Source: JBMYYR01 sp965243605 (GTDB lineage: Bacteria > Bacteroidota > Bacteroidia > Flavobacteriales > CAJXXR01). From it: a stretch of DNA of 64,000 nt. Positions 1 through 8,276 of the stretch are shown here, in pieces. The stretch is from contig CBDEVQ010000028.1 of assembly GCA_965243605.1 (NCBI GenBank), positions 10,045 through 74,044 of the forward strand. Reading direction: 5' to 3'. The notes under the pieces are model-generated. The model saw nothing but the letters and a program-made list of their open reading frames with translations, searched no databases and was not told where the DNA came from. Made by a program: the position numbers and the translations under genes. Position 1 is the stretch's first letter. Each line of letters opens with the position of its first letter.

Positions 1-30
1 AAATAATTTAAATGAATTTTTCATAAAAAA

Positions 31-62
31 AACCTCTTTAGAAATTAATTTCTAAAGAGGTT
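31..62. terminator. bidirectional intrinsic terminator
   Basis: A perfect 14-bp stem (arms 31-44 and 49-62) with a TTAA loop is flanked by A-runs on the left and eight T on the right, so it can work in both directions. On the minus strand it lies just after the stop codon of the PhnA-like gene. Confidence 0.85.
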
Positions 63-70
63 TTTTTTAT

Positions 71-640
71 TTATTTTGATTTCTTTACATATTCTGTAAT
101 GATAACAACATCTTGTCCTTCTACCTTACCTTCTATGTAATTTGCATTGTTAGGATCCAGTCGAATTCTTCTTACATGGGTTCCTTGCTTTGCTTTAAAA
201 CTTCCAGCACCTTTTACCTGAAGGTCTTTTATTAGAGTAACAGAATCACCATTTTCTAATACATGACCATTCGCATCTCTATGCACAATTTTCTCTGCTG
301 GTTTCCAAGACGCCCATTCCGTTGTCTTTTCATCCATATACATCATATCGATTAAGCTTTGAGCCCAATTTTCAGAATCAAATTTATTTAACATTCGATA
401 AGCCATAACTTGAACTGAAGGAACTTCACTCCACATGCTCTCATTTAAACAACGCCAGTGGTTAGAATCTAATTCTATGTCTTCATTGATCTGATCACGA
501 CAAGTAGAACATGTTGCAACCTGATTTTGGGCAATTTCTTCTGTTTGCGGGGCTACTAGATAGGCCTCTAATCCAACAGTAGAAGAACATAATTCACACT
601 TTGATCCACTTCTTTCATCTAACTCACGTAGTAAACTCAT
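71..640 (-). CDS. PhnA/YjdM-like zinc-ribbon protein
   Basis: Protein of 189 residues. The C-terminal part (about 119-189) matches the PhnA/YjdM domain (DANGHVLENGDSVTLIKDL, then an SH3-like basic region ending EYVKKSK). The N-terminus has two CxxC pairs (Cys15/18 and Cys44/47), consistent with a zinc ribbon, joined by a longer middle segment than in E. coli YjdM (about 110 residues). The name PhnA is historical: the family is not a shown phosphonate enzyme, and no phosphonate genes lie nearby. It appears monocistronic, with its own TAnnTTTG promoter upstream and a terminator right after the stop. Family assignment is firm; biochemical role is unknown. Confidence 0.88.
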   Translation of the reverse strand: MSLLRELDERSGSKCELCSSTVGLEAYLVAPQTEEIAQNQVATCSTCRDQINEDIELDSNHWRCLNESMWSEVPSVQVMAYRMLNKFDSENWAQSLIDMMYMDEKTTEWASWKPAEKIVHRDANGHVLENGDSVTLIKDLQVKGAGSFKAKQGTHVRRIRLDPNNANYIEGKVEGQDVVIITEYVKKSK

Positions 641-670
641 CGTTTTAATTTAATTGTATTTTATAAAATA

Positions 671-678
671 CAAAGATA
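671..678 (-). promoter_or_regulatory. -7 promoter element of the PhnA-like gene
   Basis: Reads TATCTTTG on the minus strand, matching the Bacteroidota -7 consensus TAnnTTTG, about 30 bases upstream of the ATG. No clear TTG -33 element is visible. Confidence 0.55.
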
Positions 679-709
679 AAGTTATTTTATGGTTTCCCTA
701 TAAAACAAC

Positions 710-739
710 AATCCCATTGTTTCATGAAACAATGGGATT
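710..739 (-). terminator. terminator-like perfect palindrome after the RCC1-like gene
   Basis: Two 14-base arms (AATCCCATTGTTTC and its complement) with a 2-base centre lie 34 bases past the stop of the minus-strand RCC1-like gene. The following T-tract (GTTGTTTT) is modest, so termination is likely but not certain. Confidence 0.65.
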
Positions 740-773
740 TAAATATCTATTTTTCTAGTCATTTTCTTTTACA

Positions 774-2144
774 TTACCAATTTAGTTCTACACCATTTGG
801 AATTGCAGCTGTATTTAAATTTAAATCCTGCATTACATTTTGTGATGCATTAAAATCGCCTAAATGGGCTTGAGTACTTGTTCCTACTTTAAAACCATAA
901 TAATGAACACTACTATCACTTGTTTGCTTTAGTTTAACCATTACCCAATCTGAGTTAATATTATTAACAAGTACATCTTCAATTTCAAATCCTACTGGTG
1001 CATCTACTTCTGTAGCTCCAGACATATCTGACGGGAAATTTTTATAATAAACCGTACTCGCTGTAACGATATATAAATTATTATCACTTCCATCTGTAGT
1101 TTTCTTGATAATAGGATCAGTAATAGCCGAAATATCAACAGTTTGTTTTGTCGTTATATTATTCAGCAAATGCAATCCATCATTATCTTCAACCATAATC
1201 ATATTACGCCCAACACGTACTTTAGAAATTGCATTAAATGTTTCTGCATGTGCTGTCCAAGCTCCAGGAGAAGTTGTTCCCCAAGCTGTAGAACCTGTTA
1301 CATAAACCTTTGTTTGAGATGCTATACTTAAATAATGAAAGGACCCTCCTACACTAACAATATTAGACGTTAGTACGCCTGAAGGAAGAGAAACTTCTTG
1401 AGGAAATACTCCTGCCCAAGCTCCAAAATAACTATCGGAATTATATCCCCACAAATAGGCTTTATCATCTTCTCCAATAGCAATACTACCACCTTCACTA
1501 GATCCTAACAAAATTGCTTTTGTATCCGATGCTCCTAATTGAATCTTTGTAAATTCGTTAGGATCACCCGTATTTCCTGCGCCTTTATTCGATAACCCTG
1601 CACCATATACATATCCATCTATCGATAAGGCTATTGCAGACCCATGATGAGCCGATACAGATTGAATAAAACTAATATTACCTGGATTTGCAAATGGTGT
1701 TGGTTCTTTAGGCTTACCAGTCGTATTGTTTATTCCAATTCCTAAAGCCCTATTATTCGAAGGACTTTCATCTCCCCATGAATATAAGTTACCATCACTC
1801 CCTAATACAACAACAAAATCATTTGCATTTGCAGTTACTTGAGAAGCTCCTGCAACAACATCTTCACGTGTAGTACATTCGGGTACGTTTTCCCATTGTT
1901 CTCCATTATAAAATGTAAGACTACTTCCAGATAAACAACAATTTGTACAATATAACATTAATCCTTCTGCAGGATCTGTAATATTATCTCTTTCACTGGC
2001 TGTTAATCTCGGTATTAAAAAACCTTTTGTGGAACTTTCTACATCTAAAATAGAGGCTGGATTTGGAGATGTTGTTCCAATTCCTACTTGCGCATTTAAT
2101 GCAAAAGTCTGGAATAAAATAAAAAATAGAATTATTAATCGCAT
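774..2144 (-). CDS. secreted RCC1-repeat-like protein
   Basis: About 456 residues from the ATG at 2144. A longer reading to 2264 is open, but that start would sit inside the terminator hairpin of the upstream gene, and the 2144 start gives a proper signal peptide (MRLIILFFILFQTFALNA, cut before Gln). The mature N-terminus carries the GIGTTSPNPASILDVESS motif common on Bacteroidota surface proteins. The middle has spaced repeats such as SDGNLYSWGDES and EDDKAYLWGYNS, typical of RCC1/regulator-of-chromosome-condensation beta-propellers. No T9SS tail is recognisable; the protein ends AIPNGVELNW. A Cys-rich stretch (CTNCC, mature N-terminal third) could form disulfides. Function unknown; probably extracellular binding. 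Confidence 0.75.
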   Translation of the reverse strand: MRLIILFFILFQTFALNAQVGIGTTSPNPASILDVESSTKGFLIPRLTASERDNITDPAEGLMLYCTNCCLSGSSLTFYNGEQWENVPECTTREDVVAGASQVTANANDFVVVLGSDGNLYSWGDESPSNNRALGIGINNTTGKPKEPTPFANPGNISFIQSVSAHHGSAIALSIDGYVYGAGLSNKGAGNTGDPNEFTKIQLGASDTKAILLGSSEGGSIAIGEDDKAYLWGYNSDSYFGAWAGVFPQEVSLPSGVLTSNIVSVGGSFHYLSIASQTKVYVTGSTAWGTTSPGAWTAHAETFNAISKVRVGRNMIMVEDNDGLHLLNNITTKQTVDISAITDPIIKKTTDGSDNNLYIVTASTVYYKNFPSDMSGATEVDAPVGFEIEDVLVNNINSDWVMVKLKQTSDSSVHYYGFKVGTSTQAHLGDFNASQNVMQDLNLNTAAIPNGVELNW

Positions 2145-2243
2145 TGTATAATTGTTTATAAATATGGGTAAAAATAAAAAAATTATAATTACAGAGTTTG
2201 TTTTAAAGCACTTACTTAATATAAATTTCAATAATTCATTAAA

Positions 2244-2287
2244 AAAAAAGAGTTTATTTGCCATTAATGGTAAATAAACTCTTTTTA
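2244..2287 (-). terminator. strong intrinsic terminator
   Basis: Long inverted repeat (AGTTTATTT...CCATT/AATGG...AAATAAACT) with T-runs on both sides, 26 bases after the stop of the T9SS gene at 2313. It separates that gene from the RCC1-like gene and argues against the 2264 start of the latter. Confidence 0.85.
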
Positions 2288-2312
2288 ATTCTAATACAAT
2301 TAGTCTTTATCT

Positions 2313-4430
2313 CTAATTATATTTTATAACCTTTTCTTTAATGATCTCTTTTCCATTGGCTTTCACTTTAACAATGTATACACCTGCTTCAAGTGGTTCA
2401 AGAGAAAACATCAATTCATTAACTCCTTCTTTTGCATTTAACTTGAGTACATTATCAATTAAATTTCCTTTCAAATCAAAAACAGATGCTTCAATTTTTG
2501 ATTGTTTTTCAACTTTAAATTGAACAACAAAATTATTCATAAATGGATTTGGAAATACTGTATTTCCCCCTGGATATTCAGCTTGTTTAGTATGTATTAT
2601 AGATTCAACCATACATCCTCTATCATCGGTAACCTGAACAATAACACTATCATCTGAACAAAGAGCAGGTGATACATTAGTTGTATAGCTCGGGTAATTA
2701 TCCCAATTATACGTATAAGGTGCTATTCCTCCAGAAGGGATTACTTCTATTGTTTGTTCACATAATCCACTTGAATTAGAATAGTTTAATGAAACACTTA
2801 ACATAGATGTATCTGGACTCATAATTTCATTATGCCATCCTGTATTTCTTTTATCTGCATTACCAAAATACCCAAATGAATATACTTTCCCTGGTTCGTT
2901 ATATTTCCTTTGAAGTCCAAAATAATCTCCCCATCGTTCATTACCTCCATCTGTTCTATCTACATAACTCTCTCCTTTCTTCAATTCTATTACATCGGAA
3001 TATTCTCTATCGTTATTAACATATACACAAGAAATTCCTGGGTAATCTGTTAACGATGTATGATTAAAGGCAATAATCACTTCATTATCACATTCCTCGT
3101 TTCCTGTCCAAGCTATATTAGGATAACCAAAATCTCTAATGCTATCACCTATTAAACGTGCCGTAATTTCAGGCTCGTCTAAGTTTGTTAAGACCCCATG
3201 ATAAATTGCAGAAAACCCTGTGGATGGATTTATCGAATTCGATACAAACTGAATTTCGTCTCCATGCTTAATGGCAGCCAAAACTCGTGCATCATTCGTT
3301 TGTAAACCATCGGTTGGTAATGTAACGTCTGTATCTTCTTGTCTTCCATTTGGAGGCACTCCATAAGACAGATTCGATATTCCTAAATTTACGTTTAACT
3401 CTTGTGTGTCATCAGATAAATGCCCTTCAATATCCATGACGAAGATGGTGTCATTCGTTATATCAAAATTTCTATTAGATAACAAATATTGTTTATCTAC
3501 AACTCCATTTGCACCTCTTACAACATGTAAATTCCTAATATATTTCCCTTTATACGTTATTTCACTATATAACTTAGAATCTAAATCTACCTCACTACTG
3601 TATCCTGTAGATTTATCAATCTGCCAAATCACAGATCGATCAAATCCTACTTGCCAACTTACATCAGGAACTATAAGATTACCCGTTATAAATAAATCAT
3701 TTTTAGTTATGGATATAGCTGGAAAATCAGTCCATCTGTTATTATCTAAAGGGTTTCCTGGTACCTCATAAACATTCCAATCGTCATTTGGATCATTGGA
3801 TGTAGAAAAACAAACAATAATTTTATTTGTTGCTGGTGATGAATTCTTTAAAAATACGAGTATGAATCGATCGGCTTCTTCATCATAAATAAGTTTCGGA
3901 TCATAATAGTAATCTCCAATACTTGTCGCTCCACCAGCCATTGAAGATAAACTCATCTTTTGGTTTTCGAAAGCGGTTGTATCTGTATTTAAATCATAGG
4001 CATATATCGACCTATTTAAAGCAGATAGTACAATACCATTATTAGATACAGCTAGTGTATTGTCATTCGGACGTCCTCCAATAATTTCTCGTTTAATACC
4101 AGAGTTTGTATAATAATGCAATCCATACTCTCGTCCTAACTTAGGGTTACTAGCTTTTGCTTTTTTGTATTCTTGTGTACTTTTTTTAATAGGAAATTGA
4201 GCTCTCGACTTAATCTTTTGTCTTAATAAAAAGGATTTTGCAGATGTTCCTCCTGGTGTTGGAGCTTCAATGTTTTTTAAATACGGACTATAAGATTTCT
4301 CAACATGTCTAGGTGAAACTGTTGCTTTTTGCTTTATAGTAAACGTTTTTGATTTGTATTCTGTATCTGTTTGTCCATTACTATACGACAACATACTCAT
4401 ACAAATTCCAAGTGTAATAATGTACTTCAC
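2313..4430 (-). CDS. T9SS type A sorting-domain secreted protein
   Basis: Protein of 705 residues with a GTG start and a signal peptide (KYIITLGICMSMLSYSNG, cut before Gln). The long N-terminal region has scattered Asp/Tyr-rich blade-like strands suggesting a beta-propeller, though I do not recognise a named family. Around residue 570-620 there is one SprB/PKD-like module (SGGIAPYTYNWDN). The last 75 residues (NTVFPNPFMNNFVVQF to IIKEKVIKYN) are a type A T9SS C-terminal domain that directs export across the outer membrane. It stands alone with a strong terminator behind it. Role unknown; secreted adhesin or enzyme are both possible. Confidence 0.8.
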   Translation of the reverse strand: MKYIITLGICMSMLSYSNGQTDTEYKSKTFTIKQKATVSPRHVEKSYSPYLKNIEAPTPGGTSAKSFLLRQKIKSRAQFPIKKSTQEYKKAKASNPKLGREYGLHYYTNSGIKREIIGGRPNDNTLAVSNNGIVLSALNRSIYAYDLNTDTTAFENQKMSLSSMAGGATSIGDYYYDPKLIYDEEADRFILVFLKNSSPATNKIIVCFSTSNDPNDDWNVYEVPGNPLDNNRWTDFPAISITKNDLFITGNLIVPDVSWQVGFDRSVIWQIDKSTGYSSEVDLDSKLYSEITYKGKYIRNLHVVRGANGVVDKQYLLSNRNFDITNDTIFVMDIEGHLSDDTQELNVNLGISNLSYGVPPNGRQEDTDVTLPTDGLQTNDARVLAAIKHGDEIQFVSNSINPSTGFSAIYHGVLTNLDEPEITARLIGDSIRDFGYPNIAWTGNEECDNEVIIAFNHTSLTDYPGISCVYVNNDREYSDVIELKKGESYVDRTDGGNERWGDYFGLQRKYNEPGKVYSFGYFGNADKRNTGWHNEIMSPDTSMLSVSLNYSNSSGLCEQTIEVIPSGGIAPYTYNWDNYPSYTTNVSPALCSDDSVIVQVTDDRGCMVESIIHTKQAEYPGGNTVFPNPFMNNFVVQFKVEKQSKIEASVFDLKGNLIDNVLKLNAKEGVNELMFSLEPLEAGVYIVKVKANGKEIIKEKVIKYN

Positions 4431-4539
4431 GTGAATCTAGGATTTATTTAATCCCGAAGTTACAATTATTTACAGATATCTTAATAACAGTCAATTAATT
4501 TAATATAATTTGTTGTAGATGATCTTCTAAATCTTGCTT

Positions 4540-5562
4540 TTATGAATGTGGTTGAAATAAAGGATTATTTATGAATTCCCAATCTGTTAACGTTTTTAAA
4601 AACGCTTCTAAATCTATTTTTTCTTGATTGGTTAAATTTAAAGGTATTATACTAGGGTTTTTATTCTGGTGATTTTTACCTCCAGAATTATAATGCTCAA
4701 TCACTTCAACTAAAGTGTTAAAGGACCCATCATGCATATAGGGTGCTGTTAATTCAATATTTCTTAAGGTAGGCACTTTAAACTTAGCTTCATCGGACTC
4801 GAGGCCAGTAAAATGTATTCTTCCTTCATCTGGATACTCCTCATATAAACCATTGTTTTCAAAGGCATAATTGGTTAATTGAAATCCACTATGACATGAA
4901 CTACATTTCGCTTTATCTCCTAAAAAAAGCTCCATTCCTCTTTTCTCACTTTCTGTAAAAGTGGACTTCTTATTTTGATAATAATATTGGTCAAACTTAC
5001 TATTACCAGATATTAATGTTCTTTGAAAATTACTAATTGCACGTGTTATTACATAAGGATCTGGAATTCTATCGTATGCTTTTTGACTTAATTCAACATA
5101 CTTTTCATTCTTATTTAGTGCATTGGCTATACTTACAATGTTATGATTAAATTCATTATGTTCTTGAATAGGCACCAATATTTGCATTTCTAATGTTGGT
5201 ACACTTCCTTCAAACAATACATATGGTAAATACGCAACATTTACTAAAGTTGGAGCATTTCGTTTACCTGGCCTATCAAAAACCCCAGGTGTTGTGGTTT
5301 TATTATCAGCAAAAGCAAATTCTTGTTTATGGCAAGAGGCACAGCTTAATGATGAATCTACAGATAATATAGGATCATAAAACAATTGCTTTCCTAAATC
5401 CCATCTTGCTTTGGTGTATGTATTCCCTTCAGGATAAACAATGTCTGTAAATCCTGCAGGAGTGGTTAAATCAATACCCATTTCTTCTTTAGATGAAGAG
5501 CACGATGTTAAAAGTATCCCTATCAGGGATAATACAATTATATGTATAGGGATACGTATCAT
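4540..5562 (-). CDS. di-haem cytochrome c peroxidase / MauG-MbnH family lipoprotein
   Basis: Protein of 340 residues. A lipobox (LLTSC, Cys21) marks it as a lipoprotein. Two CxxCH haem c sites are visible (CASCH at 74-78 and CSSCH at 220-224), with the family signature APYMHDGSF before a C-terminal EALTEHYNSG-like helix. This family includes bacterial cytochrome c peroxidases, MauG and MbnH, which use two haems to reduce H2O2 or oxidise Trp/Tyr side chains on partner proteins. It lies one base after the 359-residue paralogue and is co-transcribed with an MbnP-like gene, so a protein-modifying role is as likely as peroxide removal. Confidence 0.88.
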   Translation of the reverse strand: MIRIPIHIIVLSLIGILLTSCSSSKEEMGIDLTTPAGFTDIVYPEGNTYTKARWDLGKQLFYDPILSVDSSLSCASCHKQEFAFADNKTTTPGVFDRPGKRNAPTLVNVAYLPYVLFEGSVPTLEMQILVPIQEHNEFNHNIVSIANALNKNEKYVELSQKAYDRIPDPYVITRAISNFQRTLISGNSKFDQYYYQNKKSTFTESEKRGMELFLGDKAKCSSCHSGFQLTNYAFENNGLYEEYPDEGRIHFTGLESDEAKFKVPTLRNIELTAPYMHDGSFNTLVEVIEHYNSGGKNHQNKNPSIIPLNLTNQEKIDLEAFLKTLTDWEFINNPLFQPHS

Positions 5563-5563
5563 A

Positions 5564-6643
5564 TTAAAATGGGTCTGAATAATCAGAGTTAGTCATTAAT
5601 ACTTCATCTGTTAACGTTTTTAAAAACGCAACCAAATCTTGTTTATCTTGTTCCGTTAAAAACAATCCATTTTCCTCAGTATCTGCAATAGCAGGATTTA
5701 CACTTGGAGATAATTTTATACCACTATTATAATGATCAATTACTTCTTCCAATGTTTCAAACCTTCCATCATGCATATATGGAGGTGTTAATGCAATATT
5801 TCTTAACGAAGTTACTTTAAATTTGGCTCTATCCATAGTATTAGATGTTACTTTTTCTCGGCCAATATCGGTTTGGTCGGATAAATTATCTAATCCATTA
5901 TTCATGTATTCATTATTTTCAAAATTAAATCCTGAATGACAATGTGCACAGTCTGCCCCAGATATTTCAGGAAAGAATTTATTATACTCGGTAAAGAATA
6001 ACTGACGCCCTCGCTCTTCTGCATCTGATAACGTTATTTCGTTTCTTTTATATCGATCATACTTACTATCAATAGAAATAATAGAATTCATGAACTGTTC
6101 TAAAGCCAATGAAATATTTAACTCTGTTATTACTTTAGATCCAAAAACTGTATTAAATCGATCTGTATACCCTGGTAATTCAGTTATTTTACCAATTACA
6201 TTTTCAAGCGTTTCATTCATCTCTAATGGATCCTGAATAGGTAATAATGACTGATCTCTTAATAAGTGAGCTCTTCCATCCCAAAAGAATTCATTGGTAT
6301 TCCATGCCATATTAAAAATGGCCATAGCTTGTCTTCCTCCAGGTTCTCCTTCTACTCCTATAGAAAACTTATTTGTATCCGAAAATGCCGTTGATTGGTT
6401 ATGACAAGAAGCACATGACATACTTCCATCTTTACTTAATGCTTTTTCATAAAATAAGCGACGACCTAGCTCTACACCTTCTTCCGTTAGTAAATTATCA
6501 TCCGGAAAAGTAGGTGATGGTAATCCTTTAAAATCAAATGTCACAGGGGTTAACTCCGTCATACTATCGTCATCTGATGAACACGACAATGCGAGTAAAC
6601 CTATCGCTACGATAGATATACCTTTTAAAATATCATATTTCAT
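5564..6643 (-). CDS. di-haem cytochrome c peroxidase / MauG-MbnH family lipoprotein
   Basis: Protein of 359 residues with lipobox LALSC (Cys21) followed by an acidic SSDDDS spacer. Two haem c motifs are present: CASCH (77-81) and CAHCH (232-236). FFWDGRA (about 119-125) and PPYMHDGRF are conserved family blocks. It is a paralogue of the gene immediately downstream (one base apart) and follows the MbnP-like gene by seven bases. In methanobactin-type loci, MbnH is the di-haem partner that oxidises a Trp of MbnP; which of the two paralogues would play that part here cannot be told from sequence inspection. Confidence 0.9.
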   Translation of the reverse strand: MKYDILKGISIVAIGLLALSCSSDDDSMTELTPVTFDFKGLPSPTFPDDNLLTEEGVELGRRLFYEKALSKDGSMSCASCHNQSTAFSDTNKFSIGVEGEPGGRQAMAIFNMAWNTNEFFWDGRAHLLRDQSLLPIQDPLEMNETLENVIGKITELPGYTDRFNTVFGSKVITELNISLALEQFMNSIISIDSKYDRYKRNEITLSDAEERGRQLFFTEYNKFFPEISGADCAHCHSGFNFENNEYMNNGLDNLSDQTDIGREKVTSNTMDRAKFKVTSLRNIALTPPYMHDGRFETLEEVIDHYNSGIKLSPSVNPAIADTEENGLFLTEQDKQDLVAFLKTLTDEVLMTNSDYSDPF

Positions 6644-6650
6644 TTATGAC

Positions 6651-7613
6651 TTATTTATTAACGATAAACGATTGTTTTGCTATTGAGTGAGACGCCGATT
6701 GAATTTCAATAAAATAAACACCATTACTAAATTCAAGTGTTGAAATTGGCTGATCTTTACTCCATTTATCTTGTTTAATAATTCGCCCTAATTGATCTAC
6801 AATTTTATAAGTCGTTGCGGAATTAATGTTTGCTGATAAATTGACTTTAAACGCATCCGATACAGGATTAGGATATAATGTAATCTCTACACTTGCATTT
6901 TCTTCAATAGAAACTGGTGCCGAAATACTCTCTGTAAAAATAGATGTATTAAAGTTATCTATTAGCTGAATACACTCTGGATATGATTCTCCATGTTTAA
7001 TTGGTCCATTACTAACAGGAATATTATTAAAAGCATTATAGTAATCTGCATCTAAAGCCACTGTTAATATAGACCCCGAATTTACTCCACTGGTTACAAC
7101 CGTTTGTTTATGGAAATTAGCATCTCCTAAAGCATGAAATTGATAACTTGTTCCAAGATTCATTCCTGAATTCCCTTCTAAGGCGATAAATCTATAACCT
7201 GAAGCCCATCCCCAATGCATCGATGGTATTTTTGGTGCTAAAGCATGTGTAGCGTCAAATAATGCTGGATCATCATGATTTACATCTGCAGTAACTCCAA
7301 TAGCAAATTCTATAGATTCTAAATTGGTAATTGGAAAATTCCCTAACGATACATTTGTTCCAACTTCAGCATTTACTAAAACATAAGCATCTGGAACAAC
7401 GGTTACTTGTCCACCATCATGTGTTAACGAAACATCAGAAATATAATATTCTAATCTTATAATATCCATTTCTTCCTGACTACTATTTGTCAAGGTTGTA
7501 TTAAGCTCAAATGGATTAGAATTAAACAAATGATTAATGCTAAATCTAACATCTGTTTGAGCTTGTAAAAGTGATGTAAATAATATACCTAAAGTTAATA
7601 CTGTCTTTTTCAT
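6651..7613 (-). CDS. MbnP-like protein with T9SS type A tail
   Basis: Protein of 320 residues with signal peptide (MKKTVLTLGILFTSLLQA, cut before Gln). Residues 20-225 match the MbnP family: FSINHLFNSNPFELN at the start, EYYISDVSL, and the Trp-rich block MHWGWASGYRFIALEG. Characterised MbnP binds copper through a site that needs conversion of a Trp to kynurenine by the di-haem enzyme MbnH. Here the two downstream genes encode such di-haem proteins. Unusually, residues about 240-320 (ITLYPNPVSDAFKVNL ... SFIVNK) form a T9SS sorting domain, so the protein should leave the cell or be anchored on its surface. Copper binding is inferred from the family. Confidence 0.82.
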   Translation of the reverse strand: MKKTVLTLGILFTSLLQAQTDVRFSINHLFNSNPFELNTTLTNSSQEEMDIIRLEYYISDVSLTHDGGQVTVVPDAYVLVNAEVGTNVSLGNFPITNLESIEFAIGVTADVNHDDPALFDATHALAPKIPSMHWGWASGYRFIALEGNSGMNLGTSYQFHALGDANFHKQTVVTSGVNSGSILTVALDADYYNAFNNIPVSNGPIKHGESYPECIQLIDNFNTSIFTESISAPVSIEENASVEITLYPNPVSDAFKVNLSANINSATTYKIVDQLGRIIKQDKWSKDQPISTLEFSNGVYFIEIQSASHSIAKQSFIVNK

Positions 7614-7667
7614 AGTTTGTGTCTTTTTGTTAATTGTAATTTTTGATATCTAAGAAAAAAACACATT

Positions 7668-8090
7668 CTATATTAAAAAGGTTTGATTCCAAATTGGAAT
7701 ATCTTTAGTTTGAATATACCCATTAATAGTCTTTAAAGGTATACGTTCATATATATTTACAATGTTCTGATTATATACAAAGGCAAAGCTAAATGCTATA
7801 AACTGAATTTCAAAAAATGACTTTTTCTGAAATTCATCATCCAACTGTAGTGTTACACTTGAATTTTCACAACATGGCTTTTTAGAAATAGCATGATTTC
7901 TATTCTCGCAGTCCGATTCTTCTTTCTCTCCATTTTGGCCTTGTTCTCCACAAGTTAAGTTAGATAAACCAATACTCAATTCAGAAAGCACAGGTGTTCC
8001 TCCACAAATATGCGTGGTTTGTACCAGTCCTATTTGAGCACCAATGATAAGTATGGATAAAAATACTGAAACCGAATATTTAAGAATCAT
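7668..8090 (-). CDS. HYC_CC_PP-like small exported Cys/His protein
   Basis: About 140 residues from the ATG at 8090; an in-frame GTG at 8099 is open but falls where transcription should begin, given the -7 element at 8105-8112. A hydrophobic N-terminus (ILKYSVSVFLSILIIGAQIG) is followed by THICGG, a mid CGEQGQNG segment, and KKPCCENSS, then LQLDDEF. This HxC...CC pattern resembles the HYC_CC_PP family of Bacteroidota, often near metal-handling genes. It is the first gene of the MbnP/di-haem operon (gap of 54 bases to MbnP), so a metal-related role is plausible. Family call is by pattern only. Confidence 0.62.
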   Translation of the reverse strand: MILKYSVSVFLSILIIGAQIGLVQTTHICGGTPVLSELSIGLSNLTCGEQGQNGEKEESDCENRNHAISKKPCCENSSVTLQLDDEFQKKSFFEIQFIAFSFAFVYNQNIVNIYERIPLKTINGYIQTKDIPIWNQTFLI

Positions 8091-8104
8091 GTTTTTCACA
8101 ATCC

Positions 8105-8112
8105 CAAATATA
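8105..8112 (-). promoter_or_regulatory. -7 element of the MbnP operon
   Basis: TATATTTG on the minus strand, matching TAnnTTTG, 15 bases upstream of the ATG at 8090. No good -33 TTG was found at the expected distance. Confidence 0.5.
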
Positions 8113-8231
8113 ATAAAAATTGAATACTTTTTTACTGAATCTTATGTTTAACAAACTAATTTTAAACATTTAGCCCAATAAATTCTATAATATCCTCATT
8201 TTTGAGGACTATATTTTTTAATTAAGGGGAA

Positions 8232-8239
8232 TAAATTTG
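8232..8239 (+). promoter_or_regulatory. -7 element of the repeat-containing T9SS gene
   Basis: TAAATTTG matches TAnnTTTG, 37 bases upstream of the ATG at 8277. The divergent operon promoter lies 120 bases to the left. Confidence 0.5.
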
Positions 8240-8276
8240 TTTATATGTTTAACTAACCTTCAATACATTTAATATC

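Noticed and set aside
71..640. Phosphonate-use locus
   Set aside because: PhnA/YjdM proteins are not shown to act on phosphonates and no phn genes are present.
2145..2264. N-terminal extension of the RCC1-like protein
   Set aside because: It would start inside the upstream gene's terminator and place 40 residues before a proper signal peptide.
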